A stretch of 64,000 nt of DNA from an uncultured Clostridia bacterium (GTDB lineage: Bacteria > Bacillota > Clostridia > Peptostreptococcales > Anaerovoracaceae): assembly GCA_947302715.1 (NCBI GenBank), contig CAMYVY010000011.1:18578-82577 (forward strand), written 5' to 3'. Position 1 is the first letter of the stretch. Every line of letters starts with the position of its first letter. The notes under the pieces were generated by a model. That model was not told the DNA's origin, did not search any database, and was given only the letters and a program-made list of their open reading frames with translations. The position numbers and the translations under genes are program-made. This document shows, one piece after another, positions 18,989-28,004 of the stretch.

Positions 18989-20395
18989 ATGAGAAATTCT
19001 AAACGAATAATGATCGCCGCAGCAAAAAGCGGAAGCGGCAAAACGATTTTTACCTGCGGGCTCCTAAGACTCCTAAAAAGGAGCGGCTTTGATGTTGGTT
19101 CGTTTAAATGCGGGCCGGATTTCATAGATCCTATGTTTCATCGAACCGTCCTCGGAGTAAGGGGCGGGAATTTGGATCCTTTCTTTTGTACACATGAAGA
19201 TTTGCAGAACCTTGTTGCAAAACGAAGCGAGGAATATATTGTCATGGAAGGAGCCATGGGAATATATGACGGGATAAGCGGCATGGGGATTAATGGCTCC
19301 TGCTATGAGGTTGCCTCCGCGACACTAACGCCAATCATACTGATAATTGATGCAAAGGGGATTGGATCTACGATTGCGTCCCTTATAAAAGGTATACTAA
19401 TTGATGATAAGGAAAAACTGATTTCCGGAATTATTCTAAACCGCGCATCAAAATCGTATTTAGAGTCAGTTACTCCATTGATAAACGAAGCAATCAGAGA
19501 ATCAAAGTCAGAGGCCGTGATTATCGGAAATATTCCGAGTGAATCGAGTCTTAAGCTTGAAAGTAGGCACCTGGGACTTAAACTTCCCGAAGAAATCAAC
19601 GACATAGGTGAACAAATTGACTCTTTTTCCGACCTCATTTTCAATAATTGTTCCTTGGACAGTATTTTAAGTATAATGAAGGAAGCGAGGGATATCCCTA
19701 CTAACGCTTGCTATTCAAACGATAATCAAAAGATATTAACCGGCAGAGTAAATGAAAAGCTACGGATGGCAGTTGCAATGGATGAGGCGTTCTGTTTTTA
19801 CTATGAAGAAAACCTTGATGCTCTACGAGATGCTGAAATTGAGGTTGTGCCATTTTCTCCACTCTATGACAGCCATCTTCCGAAAAACGTAAGTGGTATT
19901 CTGATAGGGGGAGGGTATCCCGAACTGTATCTCAGGGCGCTATCAGAAAACCGTTCAATCAAGGCTGACATAAAAAATGCAATTGAATCAGGAATGCCGA
20001 GCCTTGCAGAATGTGGCGGATTCATGTATCTTCTTGATTCAATCGAGGATGAAGAAAGAACTAAGTGGCCCATGTTAGGTGTAATAGAGGGCGGCGCCTA
20101 CAATACGAATAAGCTATCGAGGTTCGGATATATAGAATTAAATTCTGTCTCCAATGGCTTAATCCCATCAGGGGAGAAAATCAAGGGACATGAATTTCAT
20201 TATTTCGATTCGACAAATAATGGTGAATGTATTTTGGCAGAAAAGGCCAGTGGGACAAAGTCCTGGAAGTGTTGCCATATGAATGAAAACCATATTTGGG
20301 GATACCCCCACCTTTACTATCCCTCGAATCCGGAATTCGTCGAAAGATTTGTAACTGCTATGCGTTTATATAATAGTTCAGCATCAGTAAAGTAG
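18989..20395 (+). CDS. cbiA: Cobyrinic acid a,c-diamide synthase
   Basis: Glutamine- and ATP-dependent amidase acting on side chains a and c. The N-terminal P-loop is AAAKSGSGKTIFTCGLLR, followed by FKCGPDFIDPMFH and MEGAMGIYDGI. The C-terminal amidotransferase domain contains IGGGYPELYLRALSEN and the nucleophile region LAECGGFMYLL, ending with the GHEFHYFD histidine segment. Length 468 is typical. It starts 5 bases after cbiT. Confidence 0.95.
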   Translation: MRNSKRIMIAAAKSGSGKTIFTCGLLRLLKRSGFDVGSFKCGPDFIDPMFHRTVLGVRGGNLDPFFCTHEDLQNLVAKRSEEYIVMEGAMGIYDGISGMGINGSCYEVASATLTPIILIIDAKGIGSTIASLIKGILIDDKEKLISGIILNRASKSYLESVTPLINEAIRESKSEAVIIGNIPSESSLKLESRHLGLKLPEEINDIGEQIDSFSDLIFNNCSLDSILSIMKEARDIPTNACYSNDNQKILTGRVNEKLRMAVAMDEAFCFYYEENLDALRDAEIEVVPFSPLYDSHLPKNVSGILIGGGYPELYLRALSENRSIKADIKNAIESGMPSLAECGGFMYLLDSIEDEERTKWPMLGVIEGGAYNTNKLSRFGYIELNSVSNGLIPSGEKIKGHEFHYFDSTNNGECILAEKASGTKSWKCCHMNENHIWGYPHLYYPSNPEFVERFVTAMRLYNSSASVK

Positions 20396-20431
20396 GGTGA
20401 AGATAAAAAGCAAGATAATGGATATAGAGAT

Positions 20432-21514
20432 ATGGACAGACACGGTGGAAACATTTTTGACAAAAGAATAGAACATGATTTCTCGGTTAGCCTATCACCG
20501 CTTGGTATGCCTAAAGGAGTTGAACAAGCAATCAGGGATTCGATAGAAGCTTTTTCATCTTATCCGGATACGAATCAAGTGAGACTTCGCAAGGCCCTCG
20601 GCAAAGCGTTGAATGTGAAATGGAACGAAATATGCTGTGGTAATGGTGCTGCTGATTTAATCTACAGGATTCCTCGCGCGATAAAGCATTTCGCAAAGCG
20701 AAGGAATGGACTAATCGTCGCTCCTGCGTTTGCGGAATATGGGAGAAGCCTTGAAGAAAGTGGGTTTCAAGCCCGATATCATATTCTTGATGAGTCGTCC
20801 GATTACGTGCCGACGGATTCGCTCATTAAAAGAATAGAAGATGAGAACTACGATGTGGTTTTTATCTCGAATCCCGCCAACCCGACAGGAAGGGCTTTGT
20901 TAAATGAATATATGAATGAGTTGGCGTTGGTATGCGAGTCTAACGATACTTTCCTCGTAGTTGATGAATGCTTTATTGAACTAACGGACTCACCTCAGAA
21001 CTATACATTGATCAATGAAATCGAAAGACTTCCTCATTCGGTTTTATTAAGATCCTTTACTAAGACGTTTGCAATGGCCGGACTTAGGCTGGGATATTGC
21101 ATTTGCGGTGATACGGATGTGGCTGCTGCAATAATGGATTCAGGCCAGCCTTGGAGCATATCCGCTCCATCGGAGGCTGCCGGACTTGCTGCACTTAAAG
21201 AAAAAGAATATGTGAGAAATGCCGTCATGCTTATTTCAGCGGAAAGAGCAAGACTTACTGAAGCCTTAAGGGCTATGGGCCTAAGGGTTACAAGTTCCGA
21301 TGCAAATTACATAATGTTTAACACTAAGGGAAGCGCTTTTGATGGGATGGACATAAGAGAACTCCTGATAGAGAGAGGCATCCTGATAAGGGATTGCAGT
21401 AATTTTATTGGACTGGAAAAAGGTTATTACAGGATTGCAGTAAAGGGACCGGAAGAAAACAAAAAACTTATTGATGAACTTAAAAGAATTATTCCTGGGA
21501 GCGTATCAAAATGA
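20432..21514 (+). CDS. cobD: Threonine-phosphate decarboxylase-like PLP aminotransferase-fold enzyme
   Basis: Fold-type I PLP enzyme of the HisC/CobD family. HGGNIFDKR at the start and DFSVSLSPLGMP are typical of CobD, which makes (R)-1-amino-2-propanol-O-2-phosphate for the aminopropanol arm. CGNGAADLI contacts the cofactor phosphate; FISNPANPTG, VVDECFIEL and the PLP lysine in LLRSFTKTFAMAGLRLGY are visible. Context before cbiB supports CobD over histidinol-phosphate aminotransferase. Its end overlaps the start of cbiB by four bases. Confidence 0.9.
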   Translation: MDRHGGNIFDKRIEHDFSVSLSPLGMPKGVEQAIRDSIEAFSSYPDTNQVRLRKALGKALNVKWNEICCGNGAADLIYRIPRAIKHFAKRRNGLIVAPAFAEYGRSLEESGFQARYHILDESSDYVPTDSLIKRIEDENYDVVFISNPANPTGRALLNEYMNELALVCESNDTFLVVDECFIELTDSPQNYTLINEIERLPHSVLLRSFTKTFAMAGLRLGYCICGDTDVAAAIMDSGQPWSISAPSEAAGLAALKEKEYVRNAVMLISAERARLTEALRAMGLRVTSSDANYIMFNTKGSAFDGMDIRELLIERGILIRDCSNFIGLEKGYYRIAVKGPEENKKLIDELKRIIPGSVSK

Positions 21515-22485
21515 TTCCGGAAATAGTCTATATCCTGATTGTAGGATTTGTTCTTGACATCTTGTTTGGTGATCCCGACTTTATTCTTCATCCGGTCGTG
21601 ATAATAGGAAGACTAATCAGCTTCCTTGAGAAATCCATTCGTGGATTCTTGCCCGGAACAAAGACGTGGGAAAGAGTCGGTGGACTTATTTTGACAATTC
21701 TTGTTGTTGGGATATCAACCATTGTCCCATTCCTTGCAATTACCATTATAGGAAAGCTATCGCATATTCTTAGATTAATACTTGAACTGTTTTGGTGCTG
21801 GCAGCTTCTTGCCATGAGAAGTCTTAAGAAGGAAGCTTTATGGGTTTATGACAAGGTGCAAGACGGGGATTTGGTCGGTGCCAGAAAACAAGTGGGTAGA
21901 ATCGTAGGAAGAGACACGTCGAACCTATCCATGAAGGAAATCATAAAGGCGTGTATTGAAACCGTTGCCGAAAGCACTTCTGACGGTGTGATCGCACCAC
22001 TTTTCTTTATGGTGATTGGCGGTGTGCCATTGGGTTTTTTCTATAAGGCAACCAATACTTTGGATTCAATGGTGGGATATAGGAGCGATAGATATCGCTA
22101 TTTTGGGACCGCGTCTGCGAGACTCGATGATGTCCTCAATTTTATTCCTGCCAGATTGACAGCCTTGTTCATGATAATAGCATCAAAATTATTGGGGCTC
22201 GATTCCGGAAATGCCATCAAAATATGGAGAAGAGACGCAGGGAAGCACCTAAGTCCCAATAGCGGAAATCCTGAGTCGGCGTGCACAGGCGCCCTTGATA
22301 TTGAGCTTGGAGGAGATGCTTATTATTTTGGTAAAAGGTATGAAAAAGCCACTCTTGGCGATCCTATTCGTGAACCCGAGGCAGAGGATATACTGAATGC
22401 GATCAAGCTGATGGAATTATCTTCAATTATCTCTTTAATCTTTTTTGTTCTGATAAGGACTATGGCAGGCATACTTCATTTTTAA
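21511..22485 (+). CDS. cbiB: Adenosylcobinamide-phosphate synthase
   Basis: Integral membrane enzyme that joins the aminopropanol arm to cobyric acid. Typical motifs are FVLDILFGDP near the start, HPVVIIGRLI, VAESTSDGVIAPLFF, YKATNTLDSMVGY and DDVLNFIPARLTA; several hydrophobic helices span the length. 324 aa is normal. The ATGA overlap with cobD indicates coupling. It is the last contiguous gene of the riboswitch-led run; no strong terminator is visible in the next 110 bases. Confidence 0.95.
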   Translation: MIPEIVYILIVGFVLDILFGDPDFILHPVVIIGRLISFLEKSIRGFLPGTKTWERVGGLILTILVVGISTIVPFLAITIIGKLSHILRLILELFWCWQLLAMRSLKKEALWVYDKVQDGDLVGARKQVGRIVGRDTSNLSMKEIIKACIETVAESTSDGVIAPLFFMVIGGVPLGFFYKATNTLDSMVGYRSDRYRYFGTASARLDDVLNFIPARLTALFMIIASKLLGLDSGNAIKIWRRDAGKHLSPNSGNPESACTGALDIELGGDAYYFGKRYEKATLGDPIREPEAEDILNAIKLMELSSIISLIFFVLIRTMAGILHF

Positions 22486-22521
22486 ATTGGCTTTAGCTCT
22501 ACTTTGATAATATCTTGCGAA

Positions 22522-22549
22522 TTGATTCTTTCTACATTAAAATTATATA
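22522..22549 (+). promoter_or_regulatory. Possible promoter before ansA
   Basis: TTGATT and TATATA are separated by 16 bases in the 116-base gap after cbiB. The match is modest, but it would let asparaginase, thyA and cbiC be transcribed separately from the riboswitch operon. Confidence 0.35.
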
Positions 22550-22601
22550 AGTGAAATTCGAGTTTTCTATGCTTAGGAAAGCACTTCAGAAGGAGATTTT
22601 T

Positions 22602-23648
22602 GTGAAAAAAAGAATACTTGTAATAGGAACCGGTGGAACCATTGCTTGCAAACAATCTGAATCAGGCCTTATCCCTGTAATTTCAGCGGAGGAACTCGTT
22701 ACTCATGTTCCGGATGTGACGGAGTATGCTGATGTTGAAAGCATACAGGTTTGTAATATTGACAGCACCGATATCGTACCATCCGATTGGGTGAGTTTTG
22801 CCGAAAGCATAGAGCGAAAATACGATGATTTCGATGGATTCGTAATATGTCATGGGACGGACACCTTGGCCTATACGGCAGCAGCACTTTCTTATTTGAT
22901 TCAGGATTCCGTTAAACCAATTGTGATTACCGGAGCACAAAAACCCATAGACGCCGAGGACACGGATGCCAGGAGAAATCTGAGAGACAGCATTTTATAT
23001 GCGAGTTCGGAGCTCGCATCCGGAGTCGTTATCGTTTTTGATGGCAAGGTTATTGCGGGAACGAGGGCCAAAAAAGAAAAGAGCAAAAGCTACGATGCGT
23101 TCACGAGCATTAATTTCCCGAATCTTGCAATCATTCGGGATGGTCGCGTGATTCAATACATCACGCATAGCGCCTTTGATGCTGCCGATTCCGGTAGGGC
23201 AATAGCAGCAGGGAATGCGGCTGCAACACATTCCGCTTCAACCTTCTTTAATAAGGTAAGCGACAAGGTCTGCACATTAAAATTGACGCCCGGATTTGAC
23301 GGCTCTCTTCTACCGATATTATTCGATAAATATGATTGCCTGATAATCGAGAGCTTTGGTGTTGGAGGAATCCCATCATATCTGATGCAGGAATTTGAAA
23401 AACAGATGTCCCTCCATAATACCTTGGTTATCGTTGCAACCCAGGTTGCAAATGAAGGAAGCGACATGGCCATCTACCAGGTTGGGCATGATGTAAAATA
23501 TGACTTCGACTTGCTTGAAACATATGACATGACCTTGGAGGCTGCATTTACAAAGGCTTGCTGGCTTCTCGGCCAAGATGGAATAAGCAAAGAAGAGTTT
23601 AAAAACAAATTCTACAGTCCGATTAATTATGACATCACGATGTTTTAA
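22602..23648 (+). CDS. ansA: Type I-like L-asparaginase
   Basis: Hydrolyses L-asparagine to aspartate and ammonia. Both catalytic threonine motifs are visible: VIGTGGTIAC near the N-terminus and the ICHGTDTLAYTA motif near residue 90; VITGAQKPIDAEDTDARRNL and the DG-KVI segment follow the family. No signal peptide, so cytoplasmic. The frame is open from an ATG at 22551, but the GTG at 22602 sits 6 bases after a strong AAGGAG and gives the normal N-terminus (about 348 aa). Downstream are thyA and cbiC. Confidence 0.9.
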   Translation: MKKRILVIGTGGTIACKQSESGLIPVISAEELVTHVPDVTEYADVESIQVCNIDSTDIVPSDWVSFAESIERKYDDFDGFVICHGTDTLAYTAAALSYLIQDSVKPIVITGAQKPIDAEDTDARRNLRDSILYASSELASGVVIVFDGKVIAGTRAKKEKSKSYDAFTSINFPNLAIIRDGRVIQYITHSAFDAADSGRAIAAGNAAATHSASTFFNKVSDKVCTLKLTPGFDGSLLPILFDKYDCLIIESFGVGGIPSYLMQEFEKQMSLHNTLVIVATQVANEGSDMAIYQVGHDVKYDFDLLETYDMTLEAAFTKACWLLGQDGISKEEFKNKFYSPINYDITMF

Positions 23649-23693
23649 TAGCGTTATATGAAATGATGTTAGATATATATTGAGGAGAATTAT

Positions 23694-24551
23694 ATGACGA
23701 AGGCTGACAGATATCTGATTGAAGATATTAAAAACATTTTGGAAAATGGATATAAGGACATCAACCCGAGACCGAAATACGAGGATGGAACTCCTGCCCA
23801 TACGATAAGCGTCAACCATGTGACGAGAAAGTATGACTTAAGCAAGGGTGAATTCCCCATCTGCACGCTCAGGCACCAGGCCTGGAAGACCGGAATTCGC
23901 GAGATAATAACCATCTATCAGCATCCGACTAATGTCATCTCTGAAATGGAGGAAATGGGAGTAACTTGGTGGGGTCCTTGGGACATAGGTGACGGGACCA
24001 TCGGTCAAAGATATGGAGCCACAGTAAAGCGTTACGATTTGGTAAATAATTTGATTTCGGACATCAAGAAGGATCCGTATGGTCGAAGAAAAATCATGTC
24101 GCTCTGGCAAGAGACCGACCTTAGGGAAACCGACGGATTGGCACCATGCGCATTTCTTACAATATGGAATGTGAGAAACGAATTCCTGGATATGTGCCTG
24201 GTTCAGAGAAGTGGAGATATGCTGACCGCTTCAGGTGCCGGCGGAATAAATGAGATTCAGTATGCGGCGCTTTTGATGATGATTGCATGTGCGACGGGAT
24301 ATAAGCCCGGTGTCTTCACTCACTTTGTTGCTAACGAACAAATCTACGATAGGCACATAGAGAATGCACACGAAATGCTTAGACGTGCAGAAGAAAAAGG
24401 TACGGCAGAAGGAGGAGACAATTCGGTCCTGCCTGAACTTAAGCTTAACAAGGAACCTGGATGCGAGTTTGCGGATATCACGCTCGATGACTTTGTCCTT
24501 GAAAATTATGAACCGATGAAACCTCAACTAACATTTGAACTTGGAATCTAA
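23694..24551 (+). CDS. thyA: Thymidylate synthase (ThyA type)
   Basis: Converts dUMP to dTMP with methylenetetrahydrofolate. The nucleophile is Cys152 in APCAFLTIW, where the His that usually follows the cysteine is Ala. The phosphate-binding Arg pair is in YGRRK (129-133), and QRSGDML aligns with the QRS-D motif. The insert after it (TASGAGGINEIQY) differs from the E. coli-type loop but fits a divergent clostridial branch. Good AGGAG site before the ATG. It precedes cbiC by 19 bases. Confidence 0.88.
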   Translation: MTKADRYLIEDIKNILENGYKDINPRPKYEDGTPAHTISVNHVTRKYDLSKGEFPICTLRHQAWKTGIREIITIYQHPTNVISEMEEMGVTWWGPWDIGDGTIGQRYGATVKRYDLVNNLISDIKKDPYGRRKIMSLWQETDLRETDGLAPCAFLTIWNVRNEFLDMCLVQRSGDMLTASGAGGINEIQYAALLMMIACATGYKPGVFTHFVANEQIYDRHIENAHEMLRRAEEKGTAEGGDNSVLPELKLNKEPGCEFADITLDDFVLENYEPMKPQLTFELGI

Positions 24552-24570
24552 TTTGATAGGGAGAAAATAC

Positions 24571-25197
24571 TTGGTTATAGAGAATATAAAGCCCGCGGAA
24601 ATAGAGAAGAGAAGCTTTGAAATAATAGGGGACGAGCTTGCAGAAAAGGGAATCAGCCTTGATGCGGAATATGAACACATAATAAAGAGATGCATTCACA
24701 CATCGGCTGATTTTGACTATGCGGAGAGTCTGTATTTTTCGGATGGCGTTGTAGAAACTATTTCCGATGCGCTCCAAAAAGGCTGTGTCATAATTACGGA
24801 TACCAAGATGGCACAGGCGGGAATAAACAAAACGAAGCTCGACTCATTTGGAACAACTACGATGTGTTTTATTGGGGCTGAGGATGTTGCGCGCGATGCC
24901 AAGGAACGAGGTGTGACAAGGTCCTACGTTGCCATGGAAAGAGCACTCATTTTGGACAGGCCGGTAATCTTTGCGATAGGGAATGCGCCTACTGCTCTCT
25001 TTTCCATTCTTAGGATGATGGAAGAGGAAAGATATAAGCCCATAGCTGTAATCGGCGTTCCCGTCGGATTTGTAAATGTGGTGGAAAGCAAGGAACTGCT
25101 GATTAAATCCGGTATACCTTGCATAGTAAATCGAGGACGCAAAGGCGGAAGCAATATCGCTGCGGCCATAGTAAATGCGATACAGTATACATTGTAA
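24571..25197 (+). CDS. cbiC: Cobalt-precorrin-8 methylmutase
   Basis: Moves the C-11 methyl to C-12 to give cobyrinic acid. Visible motifs are KRSFEIIGDEL, RCIHTSADFDYA with the catalytic His, CVIITDTKMAQAGI, and GNAPTALFSIL. With the TTG at 24571 as the start (7 bases after AGGGAG) the active-site histidine is residue 43, the same number as in CobH of the aerobic pathway, which supports that start; the frame is also open from an upstream TTG at 24535 inside thyA. The gene is separated from the main cbi run by ansA and thyA. Confidence 0.93.
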   Translation: MVIENIKPAEIEKRSFEIIGDELAEKGISLDAEYEHIIKRCIHTSADFDYAESLYFSDGVVETISDALQKGCVIITDTKMAQAGINKTKLDSFGTTTMCFIGAEDVARDAKERGVTRSYVAMERALILDRPVIFAIGNAPTALFSILRMMEEERYKPIAVIGVPVGFVNVVESKELLIKSGIPCIVNRGRKGGSNIAAAIVNAIQYTL

Positions 25198-25236
25198 AAA
25201 GCAGCGCGGAACAGCTTAATATAGCGGAGGAATGAA

Positions 25237-26274
25237 ATGAGAGATGTATTATTGGGAAAGACGGGCATAGTTGCACCGCAGAATGGATTTGGCGCACTTC
25301 CGATTCAGAGAGCAACTGATGAAGATGCAAGGGCAATACTCCGTAGGGCTTATGAGGGTGGCATGAGATATTTTGATACTGCTCGTGCTTATACGGATAG
25401 CGAAAGGAAAATCGGAGAAGCCTTTGATTTATCGAATCCGGAGTTCAGAAAGAATATCTATATCGCTACGAAGACAATGGGGCGTACACCTGATAAGTTC
25501 CGGGCGGATTTGGAGGAGTCGCTTGCAAATCTAAAAACCGACTATGTGGATGTTTATCAATTCCACATGGTTGATACATGCTATAGACCCGGTGACGGAA
25601 GTGGAATGTATGAAGCAATGCAAGAGGCAAAGGAACAAGGAAGAATCAGACATATTGCGATAACCACGCACAAGCTTCCTATAGCATTTGAAATTGTGGA
25701 GTCCGGGCTTTACGAGCTTCTTCAATTCCCATTCAGCTATCTTTCTGCGGAAAAAGATATTGAGCTCGTTAAACTTTGCAAAAAGAACGACGTTGGTTTT
25801 GTGGCAATGAAGAGCCTTGCGGGTGGACTTATAAACAAGTCTGAGGTCGCCATGGCGTTCCTCGCCGACTTTGATAATGTCATGCCTATTTGGGGTATTC
25901 AAAGAATGAGCGAATTGGAGGAGTGGTTGGCATTTATGGATGAAACTCCGGAGCTAACACCCGAAATCCGAGATTTTATATCAAAGGAACAAGATGAGCT
26001 TTCCGGAGATTTTTGCAGAGGCTGTGGATACTGCATGCCTTGCCCAAAGGGAATATTAATCAACAACTGTGCGAGAATGTCCCTCATGGTTCGTCGTGCA
26101 CCTTCGGCATATTGGCTAAGCCCTGCGATGCAGGAAGAAATGGCCAAGATAGACGATTGCGTAAACTGCCGCCAATGCACCAAGAAATGCCCGTATGAAC
26201 TCGATACGCCCGAGCTTCTTAAAAAGAATTATGCAGACTATAAGAAAATCTTGGCCGGGGAAATTGAAGTATAA
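25237..26274 (+). CDS. Aldo/keto reductase with C-terminal 4Fe-4S cluster region (1)
   Basis: TIM-barrel aldo/keto reductase (residues 1-~245) fused to a cysteine-rich tail. Barrel motifs include YFDTARAYTDSE and the substrate helix region KTDYVDVYQFHMVD. The tail has CRGCGYCMPCPKGI with an additional downstream Cys, then CVNCRQCTKKCPYEL, suggesting at least one and probably two 4Fe-4S clusters. Such fused proteins are common in anaerobes and their substrates are mostly unknown. AGCGGAGGA precedes the ATG. msrA follows 12 bases later, then a second reductase of the same type. Confidence 0.88.
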   Translation: MRDVLLGKTGIVAPQNGFGALPIQRATDEDARAILRRAYEGGMRYFDTARAYTDSERKIGEAFDLSNPEFRKNIYIATKTMGRTPDKFRADLEESLANLKTDYVDVYQFHMVDTCYRPGDGSGMYEAMQEAKEQGRIRHIAITTHKLPIAFEIVESGLYELLQFPFSYLSAEKDIELVKLCKKNDVGFVAMKSLAGGLINKSEVAMAFLADFDNVMPIWGIQRMSELEEWLAFMDETPELTPEIRDFISKEQDELSGDFCRGCGYCMPCPKGILINNCARMSLMVRRAPSAYWLSPAMQEEMAKIDDCVNCRQCTKKCPYELDTPELLKKNYADYKKILAGEIEV

Positions 26275-26286
26275 GTAGGAGGAAGT

Positions 26287-26784
26287 ATGCAAACAATTTA
26301 TTTGGCCGGGGGATGCTTCTGGGGCCTTCAGAAGTTTCTCGATCAATTCGATGGTATCGAGGAAACAGAAGTTGGATATGCCAATGGTCCAACGAAGAAT
26401 CCGTCATATGAGGAAGTGTGTAAGAGCAGCGGCCACGCGGAAACCGTCAAGGTTGATTTTGATGAAGAGAAGATATCGATCGATGAGCTTCTAAAATACT
26501 ATTTCATGGTTATCGATCCAAGTTCGATAAACAAGCAGGGAAATGACGTCGGTGTGCAGTATAGAACCGGAATTTACTATTCCGAAGAGGGGCATATTTG
26601 GGGCATTTCTCGTGCAGTATCGGAAATCAAGAAGGAACTCGATAATAGCGGTAAGCCATTCAATGTTGAAATAAAGCCGCTGGAGAATTTCTATTCTGCA
26701 GAGGAATACCATCAAAAATATCTCGAGAAAAATCCCGGTGGATATTGTCATATTCCCGGAACCATGATGAATATAGCGAAGTAA
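26287..26784 (+). CDS. msrA: Peptide methionine-S-sulfoxide reductase
   Basis: Repairs S-methionine sulfoxide in proteins. The active-site GCFWG motif is at residues 9-13 with Cys10 as the nucleophile, followed by EVGYANGPTKNPSYEEVC and HAETVKVDFD. QYRTGIYY is conserved. The protein (165 aa) has no MsrB domain. AGGAGGAAGT precedes the ATG. It sits between two ferredoxin-tailed aldo/keto reductases, probably one operon. Confidence 0.95.
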   Translation: MQTIYLAGGCFWGLQKFLDQFDGIEETEVGYANGPTKNPSYEEVCKSSGHAETVKVDFDEEKISIDELLKYYFMVIDPSSINKQGNDVGVQYRTGIYYSEEGHIWGISRAVSEIKKELDNSGKPFNVEIKPLENFYSAEEYHQKYLEKNPGGYCHIPGTMMNIAK

Positions 26785-26801
26785 GTCCAAGAGGTTGAGG
26801 C

Positions 26802-27983
26802 TTGAAATATAGAGAAGATAGAAGAGGAGAGCAGGTGTCCGTGCTTGGATACGGATGTATGCGATTCTCCAAAAAAGGAAATGGCATAGATATTGATAAG
26901 GCTGAAAAGGAGATAATGACAGCCTTTAATTCAGGTGTCAATTATTATGATACCGCATACATTTATCCCGGCAGCGAAGCATGCCTCGGGGAAATAGTCG
27001 AGCGGAACGGAATCCGAGACAAGATCAAAATCGCCACCAAGCTTCCACAATATCTTATCAAGAATCGGGCTGCCATCGATAAATATTTTGATGAACAGCT
27101 TAAGAGACTTCGCACTGATTATATCGACTACTATTTGATGCACATGCTTACGGATTTGGAAGCATGGAACAATCTCGTTTCACTCGGAATCAAGGACTGG
27201 ATTGAAGCGAAAAAAACGAGCGGAGAGATTAAGCAAATAGGATTTTCATTCCACGGAAATACCGATATGTTTCTAAAAATTCTTGATGCTTACGACTGGG
27301 ATTTTTGTCAGATTCAATATAATTATATGGATGAGGTGAGCCAGGCGGGAAGACGTGGACTTCAGGCAGCGAATACGAAGGGCATCCCCGTTGTAATCAT
27401 GGAACCTCTTCGCGGAGGAAAGCTTGTTGACTTGCTTCCCCATGAAGCAAAGAACATAATTGCCAATCATAATCGCAAGATGACTCCGGCAGAACTCGCA
27501 TTCCGCTGGCTCTGGGATCAACCTGAGGTGACCTGCGTTCTATCGGGGATGAACAGCACGGAAATGGTTGAGGAGAACTGCCGGATTGCCGATACATCCG
27601 GAGTAGGCGACCTGAGTGCGGAAGATCAAGCCTTGATTTCCGAAGTGAAGGCTTTGATTGATGCGACTACAAAGGTGCCGTGTACCGGTTGTGGATACTG
27701 CATGCCGTGCCCGAAAGGTGTTGATATACCGGGAGCCTTCAGATGCTATAATGAAATGTATTCCGAGGGCAAGGGAGTTGGAAGAAAAGAATATCTCCAG
27801 GTTGTTGCGCTGAGAAAGAATCCGGCATTCCCGTCGCAATGCGTTGCCTGTGGAAAATGCGAGAGCCACTGTCCTCAGCATATTAAGATAATCGAGGAAC
27901 TAAAAAACGCCGACAGGGCGCTAAGACCGCTTCCGTATAAAATTGCCGCCGAAATAGGGCGCCGCTGGATAGTGGGAAAATAG
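26802..27983 (+). CDS. Aldo/keto reductase with C-terminal 4Fe-4S cluster region (2)
   Basis: Second member of the same architecture. The barrel shows YYDTAYIYPGSE, IATKLPQYL and LRTDYIDYYLMHML. The tail has CTGCGYCMPCPKGVDIP and CVACGKCESHCPQHIKI, the arrangement of two 4Fe-4S clusters. The start is a TTG at 26802 after AGAGGTTGAGGC; no ATG fits the conserved N-terminus. It is about 50 residues longer than its neighbour, mostly at the C-terminus. It ends convergent with the DUF3810 gene. Confidence 0.87.
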   Translation: MKYREDRRGEQVSVLGYGCMRFSKKGNGIDIDKAEKEIMTAFNSGVNYYDTAYIYPGSEACLGEIVERNGIRDKIKIATKLPQYLIKNRAAIDKYFDEQLKRLRTDYIDYYLMHMLTDLEAWNNLVSLGIKDWIEAKKTSGEIKQIGFSFHGNTDMFLKILDAYDWDFCQIQYNYMDEVSQAGRRGLQAANTKGIPVVIMEPLRGGKLVDLLPHEAKNIIANHNRKMTPAELAFRWLWDQPEVTCVLSGMNSTEMVEENCRIADTSGVGDLSAEDQALISEVKALIDATTKVPCTGCGYCMPCPKGVDIPGAFRCYNEMYSEGKGVGRKEYLQVVALRKNPAFPSQCVACGKCESHCPQHIKIIEELKNADRALRPLPYKIAAEIGRRWIVGK

Positions 27984-28004
27984 TAGAAAAAGAGAAACTC
28001 ATAT

